Shown in pieces: positions 45,064 through 56,300 of a stretch of 64,000 bases of DNA; positions within the stretch are counted from its first letter, which is position 1; each line of letters begins with the position of its first letter. Under the pieces are notes generated by a model that worked only from the letters and a program-made list of their open reading frames with translations, was not told where the DNA came from and did no database searches. Source of the stretch: Hypholoma sublateritium FD-334 SS-4 (lineage: Eukaryota; Basidiomycota; Agaricomycetes; Agaricales; Strophariaceae); assembly GCA_000827495.1 (NCBI GenBank), contig KN817675.1:1-64000 (forward strand), in the 5' to 3' direction. The translations under genes were made by a program, and so were the position numbers.

Positions 45064-46733
45064 TGCTTCCCTCTGCTTATCGCCATTTGTTCTTGCTGTG
45101 TACAGGCCGGTGGGACTGGTGACTTTGCCCCGCACTCAATGTTTCATTAAAAAAATTGTTCTATCTTGACGCCATGTACATATCTCGTGTTCCAATCAAC
45201 AACTTTGGACTCGAGTTTCTTTAGAGTGTGATATTACAAGGAAGCCCTCGTTGTCATCAGTAACACTCTGAAGACAGGCCAACTTCACTTCAGCACGCGC
45301 AGTCTACATCATAAATATGTGTCGTCATCGTGTGTAGAGGCCCATTCCCCACAAACCTGCTTAGATCATTGGTGGCAGTGGCGGCGGTTCAGCCATTTAA
45401 TGTACACGGCGCATTGCACCCGCGCTGTATTGAATTTAAGTATCCACCATGCTGGAAGAATAGATAATATGCTCACCTCTGGTATTTCAGGGCATGAAAT
45501 CACGATGTCTTTGACGAACTTTGCGGTATGCATTGATGTCAAAGAGCGGAGTGTAGGGTTATAGGTCGACCAGGAAGACGGCCAGGTTGAGGTTGCAGTG
45601 TGCGTCGGAAAGCGGGTCGGCCCCCCCGCCGAGCGTTGTGGTGTAGTGGGGCTGAGGAAGAGCGACACGATGAACGAGGCTCCGGAAACATCGGCGTGCA
45701 ATATGTTGCCACGGGCGGTATCTCCGTCATCCCCCCATCGAGCGCAGACAGCACACTCCCGCAGCGCAAGCGGGTGGGGATGCTAGCAAATGACACAAGA
45801 GCCTGCGGGTCCTGGTGCGTCAGTCCTTCGGCGCGTACACTGTGTCATCCAGACTCACCACATCGTAGATATCCAACGGAGTATGTCGGCGGCGAATACA
45901 TGGGCAGAGGGCAGCAAAACAGAGGACTGTGTGGCCATCGCTCCACGCGTTCCCTATCGATAAGTCAGTTTTCTGGTATGCATAAATTTTTAAAGGCTTA
46001 CCACGGCCCAAACAGCACTCACAACCGACAGCTGGGGGCAGACGCACTGGAAGATGAGCGTGCGAAGGGCGGCCGGGCGTACAAAAGAGGGGGGGCATAT
46101 GCTGTGCGTTAGCCATTCGATGAGATGAGCTGACCGCTCAACAGCATGGACGCCTTGAAACACCGGTATGGTCTACCGCCGTTTCGTCGACGGAGACGCG
46201 TGCGGCGCGGTGGGTGGTCTATACGGAATCAATGGGCAGGAGGGTAGGTAGAGGAGATATTGATACGCCACCGTTTTTTTTTCAGCCGACCTCCGTCTCT
46301 ATGAGAGCCAGGAAGAAGCTAGAGAAGGCCTGCCGCACAGGCAGCATGAGTGCGACGAGCGCGCGGTACAAGATCTTAGGGACTGGCGAGGAGGGTGACA
46401 TGTCAGCCGCCCAACGGATGCAAGCGTCCGTGCTCAGCCAGGTAGGCGAGAAGCTGTCGAGAACGCTTCATAGTCGCCGGTTGTTCTGAAAGCGCCGCGC
46501 GGGTGTTGGGTACTGAATCGTCTCGATGATGGAAGTGCTGTGGGGAGAGCGGGTGATGTGGTTGACGACGAGCAGAACACTTGAGTCAGCGACATCGACG
46601 GCGCGGGAGAAGACCTTTGGTAAGCGTTGATTCCAGCTCAGATTTTGCTTGTGCTGTTTTCAGACTCTGCCTCACTTGTGTCTTCTATAGTCGCTATAAC
46701 CTCACCATCTGCTCAATATTTCCACACTTCAGC
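45064..46733. other. Element interior near right end, no gene resolved
   Basis: Short frames occur on both strands. An exon-like plus-strand stretch at about 46,269-46,489 follows a polypyrimidine acceptor (TTTTTTTTTCAG) and reads RARKKLEKACRTGSMSATSA. From about 46,570 to 46,630 the sequence mirrors the left end (GAGTCAGCGACATCGACG...), ending at a GGTAAGC donor. This suggests that the mirrored terminal gene has upstream exons at both ends. Confidence 0.35.
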
Positions 46734-47046
46734 ATGTCTTGGTAAATAAAGAGAAATCAAGACAATTCCATTGCTCATCTTTCTTTGGCAGGATTTGCAT
46801 CGGCGCGCCCGTTTTCATTGAAATCGCCGACCCCCAACATCCAGGGCAATATCGACGGGTTATCGCTAGTGTCATCGATCACATCGTCGTATCTGTTCAA
46901 TCTGGTGGGGGAACGATAACTGTGAGTCTGCACATGCTAACTTGAAGTCATGTATTAACGCGCTGTAGTGGCGTTTATATCTTGTTCGCCTCGGGAACCA
47001 AGAGACGATGGTGGTGCGCCCCAGTCGCATCGCCAGTCTTCAGTAA
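46734..47046 (+). CDS. Sub-terminal small protein, right copy (71 aa)
   Basis: Exons 46734-46741, 46792-46921 and 46969-47046 total 216 nt and 71 aa. The protein begins MSW, then ICIGAPVFIEIADP; GQYRRVIASVIDH and YLVRLGNQETMVVRPSRIASL are clearly paralogous to the left copy. Intron positions are identical and the gene points outward to the right terminus. The two copies are far more diverged than the outer TIR bases, yet the reading frame and splice sites are kept, which suggests selection on the protein. Confidence 0.65.
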
Positions 47047-47261
47047 GTCTCCGATTTTGCAAAACATACCTTACTGTCCTAACGCTCTTCAAGTGATCGG
47101 CAGTAAGTTTATTCAATTAGTTGTTCTCCTATCCTAATTCCCTTTGTGAAGTGACTGCCGCAAATGCCCTTCGACTCCGGGCTTCAACCTGTAATAGCTG
47201 CCGAAAGTAACCGTGCTAATCATGTACCATACACTAGCATTTGGCGCCGCGCTCAACAAAT

Positions 47262-47755
47262 ATCATTTTTTGACATCTTTATTGTATGTGAAAGTTGTAA
47301 GGCGCACTGTAAGGCGCGGTGCCGGGTGCGATGACGGGTCTCCGACATGGTGCGATTCATTTTACGCCTTGTAAAACATGGCATATTTTGCATGTTTTTC
47401 AGATTGATGAATTCTAACAAAACTTGTAAATATATATGCGTTTTATCTTTCTGAAATGATACGTTTGTAATGCATTTTTCAACATCGAAAACACAACAAA
47501 GTTCACAACATAACACGTGAACAAAAGCCCAAATTTTACACCGATTTTGGTGTTGTAAAAATGCTCAGAAAATGAAAGAGATTACAATAGACTAAATCGA
47601 ATACATTTTCTACCTTCTGTTTCCATTCTTATTGTGTGTTACATTGGGAAAATTCTCCTAAATAGGATAAATCTTATCTACTGTACATTTTAAACCAAAA
47701 TCTTTCCGTTTTTCATGCGTTTTTCTACTGAAAAAATTGTTGGGTCCCAGCAGTG
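47262..47755 (-). repeat. Right terminal inverted repeat
   Basis: Reverse complement of the left TIR, beginning at 47,755 with CACTGCTGGGACCCAACAAT. A weaker inverted match extends inward through the small gene to about 46,610. Confidence 0.85.
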
Positions 47756-47800
47756 TTTGGAAAAGGTGCGAACATCCTTTGACAACTGAAGCATCATCTC

Positions 47801-50116
47801 ATGGCTTTCGTCTTGACAGACGATCCCGGCTTGGGTGAAATGCTTATCGCAGCGCTCACGAACTTTATCGTCCCTTTAATACAGGGAGATACGACGGCGC
47901 GAGGTGAGCATTGGCACCATCGCCAGTGGAAAACATCTCCGATGCTTAATATTTCTATTCAGACGTTGGTGCAGCTGCCTCGTATACGCCTCGTCACCCG
48001 ATCGCGGAAGATCGATCGCGTGCTGAGGATACCGTGGTTCGCCCCGCCGGGTCAGGACTCACGGTCGAGGGACAAGATCTGCTGANTGCGCTGAAACGGT
48101 TTGCTGTGTCTCTCGTGAATTCTCCGGACGGCGAGCAGACGGAGCGGGAGATGCCTGGAAATTTGGAACGGTCTGAAGGTATGTCTCTGCGATGTCGTTC
48201 TCATGCAATTGAAAGTGACAGCTGGGATGTAGTAGAATCGGCCGGCGATGGATATCTTCAGCCACTTGACGGATGGAAGTCTACAAGTGGGTCACTCAAA
48301 CTTTATATGCACCGCAAAATGCGTATACGGTTTCATGGTGCTCATATACCATTTTCTGGAGGTAAACGGTCACTCGGGCAATGGGATGCGGGTATATGGG
48401 AATCTAGTGGTTTTGGTCTAATTATTACCGGTGGGTATTGATATGTATTACGCACCACACAACAAGGACGGTAGTGCTCATGTGACTGGCGCAGAAACGG
48501 AAACAAGAAGACAACAATTAATCAACAAATATATTGATGAAGCACGCAACAGGGTGTTCAATGATATGCCCATACGCCTGCTTCGGTTCAACCAGGATGG
48601 AAAGGGAATCACATTCATTGAAAGATCGGAAGTTATGCAGTGCATATTTTCCGAGATCTCGAACTCGTCTGGTGAAAAGCTAAGGCATTTGGAGTACCCT
48701 GACTCTGCGGTCTCTGGCAAGCGATGGGAATTCGAGAGATATGCCATTTTATCCCATACTTGGCTACCCAGTGGCGAGATCACCTATTCCAAATGGAGAA
48801 ACCATACAGTACCACTTGATACACAGTCTCCTGGGTACGACAAGCTAGCAAAATTCTGTGAAGTATCTGCAAAGCGTGGTTTCCGACTGGGCTGGATGGA
48901 TACTGTGTGTATCAACAAGGAAAGCAGCGCTGAACTTGATGAGTCAATTCGCTCTATGTTCAAGTGGTATAAAAAAGCCAGCATCTGCATTGTGTATCTG
49001 GCGGAAACAACATCATTGGACGACATAAACAAAGACAAGTGGTTCACGCGAGGCTGGACACTTCAGGAACTTCTTGCCCCAGATTTTATCAAATTCTTTT
49101 CAAAAACCTGGACTGAACTATCTGACAAACCTAATCTGTCCGATAAATCATGGAATTCTCTTCTACTAGATAGGATCTCTGGTGCAACTGGACTACACAA
49201 GAACGAGTTGGAGATACAGCCTTTTGACTCAATTGACTCGGAGCGTCGTTTTGATAATACTCCAATCTGGCGCAAAATGCAGTGGGCAGCAAATCGCAAC
49301 GTCACACGTGGGGAGGATGCCGCATATTCACTTATGGGAATCTTTAACATCAGCATGCCAACAGGGTATGGCGAAGGAGCGGAACACGCATTCCTACGCC
49401 TTGTGAAAGAGATTCTGAACTCAAAATTGAAATCCAATGCATCAATTTTGGAGATTGCAAACTGGAGCCATGATAATCTTACCCCATGGCGTCCCCGTCT
49501 TCCTTCAAGTGCGTTGATCCCCAGCAGCTTACGTGAATACAATAATTTGCCATTCAACGGAGACCTCAAATTTTATCCTTCCTTGTCACCAATCACACTC
49601 TCATATATGGGCCTCTGCATTCCAGTACTCCTAATGCCTTCCTCTGTTATTGACTACAACCCCTCCAAACCAAAGCCTTCGGAGACTCCTGATTTTCCTC
49701 CTGTTGGCAATTACTTTGCCACTCTTTGGTATGGTGACTGGTCTGAGGGCCCTATCACTGACAAGGCCGTGGATGTGCCATTCTGTTTAATGAGCAAAGT
49801 ACTTGACAGTGCTTTGTTTCCCACTGAGAACGACCCCAACTGGAGCTCAGTCACTACCTTCGCTGTGCTCAATATTGCGGACAGAGGAACCGAGGTTCTA
49901 TTACCAGAAAATGGCTGTTGCTTGGCCATGCGATTACACCCCTCGAAACTTTTAGATGGTTGGAAGATATCAGAAGATATTACATTCGAAGCATTGAGTC
50001 GCCCTTTCACATTCAATATTAAATACCACAACCCCAACCACAGCTCGTACCAATTCAAAATTCGCAAAGACGAGCTGAGCAAGCACGGAATGACATTTCG
50101 TACAATGTATTTGTAG
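47801..50116 (+). CDS. HET-domain protein, HET1
   Basis: Exons 47801-47903, 47975-48286, 48362-48430 and 48495-50116 total 2,106 nt and 701 aa with no stop and a single ambiguous codon. The N-terminal 190 residues are not recognised. The HET domain starts at YAILSHTW (about 244) and includes LGWMDTVCINKESSAELDES, SICIVYLAE, WFTRGWTLQELLAP, and GEDAAYSLMGIFNISMPTGY. This domain triggers heterokaryon-incompatibility cell death or partner signalling in filamentous fungi and has a TIR-like fold. The acceptor of intron 2 has shifted by 3 nt relative to HET2 (CAG there, CTG here). The 21.5-kb transposon lies 45 bp before the ATG, so expression from the native promoter is unlikely. Confidence 0.85.
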
Positions 50117-51709
50117 TATATAATGTACATCGTATCGAGCGGCGTGCCGCGTTTTTACTCTTAGCACCTAGCACAGCTTACTCAGAGGCGCCTGTCCAAC
50201 GATTCATTTAAACTAATTGACAACATCGTATCATCGTGATGCGCTGGCCTCGTTTATACGCGGCTCAGCGTGGGTGAGCCACTGGCGTAACATGCCCGCG
50301 CTACTGATACGAGAAAACAGGCATCTCACACCCACGCAGATGCCCCCTTCCCGAGATGGCTGGCGATGGCGCGATAAACGTCACGACAGACGACGCCAAC
50401 GAGGACGACACGTATTTGAGAAGAGACGGCGGTTGGCCGCTGCGGATCGTCCGCGCATGCGCTCCTGCGCCGAGAACTACAATCGTCGCGTCAACGTGCA
50501 CCTCATAAAGGGAAGGGAGAGGAGAAACAGAGCGTACTATCAAGCCGCGCACAATCTATATATGCGCCGCGGGTATCGGACCACTGACGGGGCCCTCGTA
50601 GGCGATACAGATGAGAGATGCGCCGCGCATTCATTCCGATGATGGAGCGTCTACGCCGCGAGCGAGAATGAACATAGCATATAGCCTGGAGTGTGAGACT
50701 TGTGGCCTTTGAGGCTGGGACCTGAGGTATTGCGCGAACAGCGGCTGCGTGTTGCAGTCGCGCCTGAATCCATCCGTCGCACTTTTCTCCGTCAGCGGGT
50801 CGCGCATGCGCGGGGCGCTGGTGCTCGTTCGTGAGCGCCGCGTCCGCTCACGCTACATGCCCCCTCGCTTCTACAGGAGAAGCCCCGCGTCCATGCGTCG
50901 CGCGCCATTCCCAGCGCCATCTCCATAGCCAATCCGCGCGCTATAGAGAGGAAGGGAGGAAGGAAGAGCGCACGATAAAATCACGAAGGCTCCACGCGCG
51001 CCGGGCGGTCCCACACGATGAAGAGAAGGGACGCTGCGGATTGTGCGCGCGTGCGGTACCGCGCCGAGGACTGCAGCATGCGTTTCGTCAGCGGGCGCTA
51101 CAACTGCGGGGAATGCGGGTGCGGAGGGAGCGGACGGGAGAGGGAGGGGGAAAACAAGCGCACCATAAAGTCGGGCGAGCTCCATGTGCGCCGCGGGCAT
51201 CGCGCTGAAGAGGCCGTTGTACGCGATGAAAAGGAGAGTGGGGCCTACGCGCAAAGGGGGCTGCGGATGCGTCAGCGGTCCCCGTAGCGGCGCGAAGGAG
51301 GGTGGATAGATATGCACCACGAACTTGCGCGGAACCCGCGCCGAAGGGAAGGTCGCCCGCGACGAGGAAGAGGCGCGAGGCGCGAGGGAGAGGTCCTGTC
51401 TGATTGCGGGGACGCGGTGGGCCTGCCGTGGACGGAGCGGCGGGGGCATGAGCATGGAGGAGCGTGCTGCGCGTTCGCATCCTCGTTCGGGGCGGTCTGT
51501 GCGTTGGGTGTGCGCCGTGGGCCTGGGCGACGTGCTGCGCGGGCTGCATTGCAGGAGCCAGAGGTGTGCACAGAGGGAAGGGACAGAGGTCGAAGGCAGA
51601 ACGGCCGGCGGGGCGATGACGGCGGGAAGGGAATGGGGTGGTCAAGCCTCAGAAGGAGCGCGTTCGTCATCCTCAGGAGCAGGGGCACGCCGTAGGCGTG
51701 GCGGCGAAG

Positions 51710-51975
51710 CAGTGCTCGCCGAGGACACCGCCCGCTGCATCATCGAGCTTCCCGCCGACGAACGCAGATATGTGACACGAGTCGGGCTACAGTCGAAGCT
51801 TCGGCGCTGCCCGCGCTCTGACGTGCTTTCTGTGCTAGGACGCTCAGAGAGCGGCATTGTTCATACAATACGCTCTCCTGCGTACATACACAGTCCCGGC
51901 TGCCTTTATGAACGCTCCTGCTGGCTGTTGACGAGCGTGAAAGTCAAGACTCTCGTGTTGGAGCACTTAGTATAG
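51710..51975 (+). pseudogene. Conserved coding-like fragment, unit D
   Basis: The frame AVLAEDTARCIIELPADERR, then YVTRVGLQSKLRR, is matched in the same frame by unit E at about 55,532 (AVLAEDAARCIIELPTDERG, then HMPRVGLSSKLRR). Conservation over about 40 codons suggests descent from a real exon of an unrecognised gene. Beyond that the two diverge. No family is recognised. Confidence 0.35.
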
Positions 51976-52540
51976 GAACTCGAGGTACGCATAACACGCC
52001 TCGGAACGCATTTTACCAAGTGGACGAATTTCGTGACTAATGCTAGCTGTATCACTTGCGCTTTCCTATACGGCCGTCATTTCACATACATCATGATAAA
52101 AAATAGATCCTCATACCGTTGGCCGGCTGCCTCTGACCAGGTATCGCCGCGCGCATTAAATCAATGAACATGTCCTTCTCTACGGCACGCGCAGCTCTGT
52201 GAGCCACAATACTGATCAGCGTCGATTCCGAACAGACATCGAATAACTTACGTATTGCCCACCATATATCCTATATGCAGCACCGAAACGCGCCGCGGGC
52301 AGCAGAGCCTACTCGCTCATAGCTTCAGTTTTCTTATGAGTTAGATTCCCCGATGCGAGGGAGACGCCAGCGAAGCATCGATAACATTAGCGGCTCTCTT
52401 TTAAATGGCGGATGCACGTCGAGCGCCCGAAACTTCGTGGTGTACCCAACGGCCGAACTCACGATGGGGGGGCACTACGACTTCGATGACCTGCGATCAA
52501 TGACAAGGACGAGCAATAGTTCCGTGCACAGATTAAATAC

Positions 52541-52990
52541 TCACATGATTTCTGCTAGGTCATTGATGCCAATGACCACCCATTCGCAGTTCGCGAATCC
52601 ACGGGACGCTCTTCCACGTAGCCGCGTTTTCCGGCGCCCATCGCGAATGATCACCCTGCGCGTGTCGGCGCAAAACACCACGCGGTGAACGTCTCCACCT
52701 CTCCTACAAGACGTAGTCCTCGTCCTAGGCGAAGCAGTTATCCTTATCGCAATAACGACGGTGGAAACAGAAACGCCCTGGGATCTCGGGTGCGGTACCT
52801 GATACCGAGGATGAGAGCGAGATCGTTTTAATGGAGGAATTAGCGCTTTGGCACTCACCAGGCCTAATTCAATGCGCACACGGGCGCTAAGGCGGACGAA
52901 ACAACCAAAGGATGCGGGTCGTCCAGGACGTTCATAGTATTGACTCAAATCCGAGTGTTCCAAGCATATAGTCGACGTCCGGGTGGACGG
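52541..52990 (-). pseudogene. Degraded paralogue of minus-strand gene in unit E
   Basis: The minus-strand reading has FGCFVRLSARVRIELGLVSA at about 52,920-52,850 and FANCEWVVIGINDLAEIM at about 52,600-52,545. It is alignable at DNA level with unit E (56,800-56,330), where the frame is more coherent. Arg-rich stretches in between suggest frame decay. Confidence 0.35.
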
Positions 52991-52997
52991 CTGGGCT

Positions 52998-53195
52998 ATG
53001 TCCAAGCAGGGTCCAAAGATCGTCCGCAACGACTCGGACGTATTCGATTTCGTCCGTGCATATCCTTGCCACAAATCGGCGCTGGACAAGCTCGCTGGAG
53101 ACGACGGCGAAGGGATTGAGGTGTCCACGATCGAAGATGCCGAGATAATACTGTCAGAATACGCGGTGAGTGCTACCGTCCATGAATGCGCATAA
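52998..53195 (+). CDS. Short uncharacterised exon-like ORF
   Basis: The frame MSKQGPKIVRNDSDVFDFVR continues to about 53,163, where GTGAGT is a good donor. It has balanced composition unlike the GC-rich surroundings. No partner exon or family was found; it may be a gene fragment. Confidence 0.3.
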   Translation: MSKQGPKIVRNDSDVFDFVRAYPCHKSALDKLAGDDGEGIEVSTIEDAEIILSEYAVSATVHECA

Positions 53196-53300
53196 AGAAA
53201 ATGGATGCGGCTTTGACACTTTATGACGCTCGCGCAGCCGCAACCATTGACATGGGCCGACTGAGAGTGAGCCAGGCGTGGACTTGAAGATCCACTGAGG

Positions 53301-56300
53301 CACCGTAGATGATATTTTACGGTCTAGAAGTATGGCAGACGCGCTAAGACTGCAGCATTACTCAGATAAGAGCACGGAATAATGCACCTCATACCGAAGA
53401 TGCGCAGCACCTAGCAAGATATACAGCGCGTGTAAGCATCCCTTCTTCCGTGCGGTGTGATGGGCGAAAATTCGACAGTATATCAAATATCAGTACCGGT
53501 AGGCTCCAAGCGACGAGAGAACCCTTCGATAACAAGGAAAATAGAGTCAGCGACGCGGTCCGAGTTCACGTAAAGCAAGCGGACAGCGCACCTGTCCGAC
53601 TCATATGAGAATCCTTATCAGCCCAGACGATCGCAGCCCATCCCCGTCCGGCGATGCGAGCGCACAGAGGTAGCACTGGAGAGCTGATGGGTGACGGCGT
53701 GTGATGGCAATCTAACAGTGAACATGAGCAGTCAGAACCGATGATGAGGAAAGCGAAGACTCAACGAGCAACGTGTCGAACATTGAGCTAGCTGTTCACG
53801 GATACGTGGCATGGCCTCCTCGCGTCAGCGCGTGCTAAATATAGCGTAACCGTCCCGTCGCTAAGCGCTCAGTACTAGTATGTCCGTGAGGTCTACCCCA
53901 TTGCACTCCCATACGCCATACAGACGGGACGAAAGCGCCGATGCCGCGAGCGAGGATCGACACGGGGTCGTGAGCGAGGCGCGCGTTGCAGCTCGCACGC
54001 CCGGCGATGCTGGCTGATGCTGACCAGGACGCTGACGTGCACGGGAGGAGGGACGGCGGCGGCGCGCCGCTGCGCGTGCGGTAGATGCGCGCGCCCCTCG
54101 TCTGCTGCGCGTCCAACGCGCGCCTTCCGCTCGGCGGCGGCGACGCTGGCCCGCTACACCTACATCCCGTGCCGCGTGCGTGTGTTAGGCGCGCCGACGG
54201 CGACGCGCGAACGCGGGGTGTGCCCGTTCCGTTCCGCACTGGCAGCTGCGGTAAGTGTCGCGCCAGCGTGTGCTTTGGCGGCCTGCGCTGAAGGGGAAGT
54301 CACGCGCGATGAAGCGGAGAGAAGCGAGCGCTGCAGTCCAGGTGTAGGTGGGCGTCCGGCGCTATGCGGGGCGGCTCTGCCTCTTCCGCCGCCGCCGCCG
54401 CAGACGGCGCGCGCCCTCCGTGGCGGCTCCGTGCATCTGCGCAGACGCCCCGCACATGCAAACGCAGCACCACCAACTCGGACAGCTCGTTGAGTGGGCT
54501 GTGTGTGTTTCATGCGATGGGGGTGTGGCGGTCGGCGCGATGGACGATGCGAGCGGCGACGCGCAGGTCGCCCCGGACGCGCGGATGGGTGCCGTCGCCG
54601 CCGCCGTGCAGATCGTGCGCGTGCGGTACCGCGCCTGAAACTGCGCCGATCCTCGCGCCAGCGTCGAAGCGCGGGAAAGAGGAAGGGAGATCGTACCATA
54701 ACGCCGCGTGCGACGTCGATGTGCGCCGTGGTACTGGAATGGCGGAATCGCGGAGGGGACCGTCGCGCGATGCAGACAAGAAGCGCCACGCATGGAGGTG
54801 GGGTGTGGCATCCATGGGGTGTTTTGGGGTGGGCGCTCGCGAGGACGACCCGGAGGCGCGGAGGCGCGGCGGCGGATCGCGCGCGTGCGGTACCGCGCGG
54901 AGAGCTGCAGCGGGGTCGCGTCAGCGTGCGCCGCAGCGGGGGAGGCGGAAGGGACGGAGGGGACGGGACAAGAGGAAGGGAAGGGAGGAAAGCAGAGCGC
55001 ACCATCACGCGGCATCATGCTGCCGGACCCGCGCTAATGGGGCCGTCGTGGACTATGGAGACGAGCGCGGAGCGGATGTGCAGGGGCAGCGGATGGCGGG
55101 CGCGGACCTGCAGCATGCGTCGCATCAGCGGGCGCAACAGCGGATGTAGGGAGGGAGGGGAAAGGAGAGCGTACCATAAAGTCTCACGAGTCCCATGTGC
55201 GCCGCGGGCATCGCGCTGAAGAGGCCGTCGTGCGCGATGAAGAGGAGAGAGGGGCGCGCGCGCGAAGGGCTGAGGATGCGTCGCGGCAGCGTGCCTCGTA
55301 GCGCAGGACGGAGAGGGTGCGCGTCGTGGGCCTGGGCGAGGTGCGGTCGCGGCGGTGCACATGCACGGAGGAGGTCGAAGGCAGAATGGGCGGCGGGGCG
55401 ATGACGGCGGTGGGCCGTGCGCGGAGCACGCGGGGTGGTAGGGCGGCTGCGATGGGGGAGGGGAAAGGGGCTTAGAACGAGCGCTTGCGTCATCGTCATC
55501 GTCAGGGGCGGCCGTAGGCGGTGACGGCGGGGCAGTGCTCGCCGAGGACGCCGCCCGCTGCATCATCGAGCTTCCCACCGACGAACGTGGCCATATGCCA
55601 CGAGTCGGGCTATCTTCGAAGCTTCGGCGCGGCCAGCGCTTTGACGTGTCATCTGTGCCGGGGCGCGCAGAGAACAGCTTGCTCTATGGAAACACCCCCT
55701 CCGCGTGCACAGCGACGCAGGACGCCCCTTCTATGCTCCCCTCGCACTATTTATCTCCATGAACACCTTGGGCGGCAGCGCGAAAGTTGGCGATCACGCG
55801 CTCGAACACATCGTGCATGAATTCGAGGTGTGTCTAAGGCGCGTTTTCGCCAAGAGGGAGAGTTTCGAGTATGCTTCTGGCCATATACCTGACCCTCCCC
55901 GATGTGCCCGTCAGGTCACCTACATCACGAGGAAAAATAGAGTCGGCGCGTCCTGCTTCTGATCAGGCAACTCTGCGCGCGCTCACTCATTTCGAACGTC
56001 CTTCCCCATTGTGTAGTGGGCTACGTGAGCCACGACACTGATAAGCCTCGATCCCGAACATGGATAAGGAGTCTCTTACGCACGCGTCACAGTGTAAATC
56101 AGACGGCTACACCTTCGGCGGCGTCAGTTTTCCTGCCCGTATGATTTGCCGATGCAGAGGGAGCGCGAGGTGGAAGCCACACTGCGAAAATGCTGGCGGG
56201 TCCGTTTGCGGATGGCGAAAGTGGTGCATCGATCGAGCGCCAGAAACCATGCTGATGCCCTGCGACGAAGGACACCGTGATTTTGTGCACCTGTCAACGC

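Larger units (their letters stand above)
26263..47755. mobile_element. 21.5-kb CACTG-terminated cargo transposon
   Basis: The element begins CACTGCTGGGACCCAACAAT at 26,263 and ends with the reverse complement at 47,755. It is flanked by TTT (26,260-26,262 and 47,756-47,758). The uninterrupted sequence GTGTGTTTGNAAAAGGTGCG exists at about 59,190, so removing the element plus one TTT restores the paralogous site. CACT(A/G) ends, a 3-bp target duplication and an internal Tnp2-like transposase place it in the CACTA/EnSpm (CMC) superfamily. It carries at least six other gene candidates and an element-specific palindrome family. The termini match over 90 of the first 91 bp, suggesting recent mobility. 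Confidence 0.88.
50117..53300. repeat. Segmental duplication unit D (GC-rich)
   Basis: After the HET1 stop, GC-rich repeat runs from about 50.3 to 51.7 kb (GTGCGGTACCGCGCCGAGGA at 51,050). 51,710-51,850 matches unit E at 55,530-55,680. 52,740-52,980 matches 56,590-56,720 (GATCTCGGGTGCGGTACC, then TTTTAATGGAGGAATT, then CACTCACCAGGCCT). Frames in the GC-rich part are mostly artefacts. Confidence 0.55.

Noticed and set aside
45820..46116. 98-aa minus-strand frame ending VSLDDTVYAPKD
   Set aside because: Short and ended by stops on both sides; no recognisable family and no partner exon, so not reported as a gene.
26263..47755. Starship-type giant element or KDZ element
   Set aside because: No DUF3435 tyrosine recombinase and no TET/JBP or KDZ-type transposase motifs were seen; CACTG ends, 3-bp duplication and Tnp2-like protein fit CACTA/CMC better.
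48180..48240. Extra intron in HET1 starting at GTATGT (48,179)
   Set aside because: Splicing at the available acceptors leads to an immediate stop, while reading through stays open and matches HET2.
54160..55219. 282-aa minus and 261-aa plus frames
   Set aside because: Mutually overlapping, extremely biased, and no conservation of frame with units A-D.
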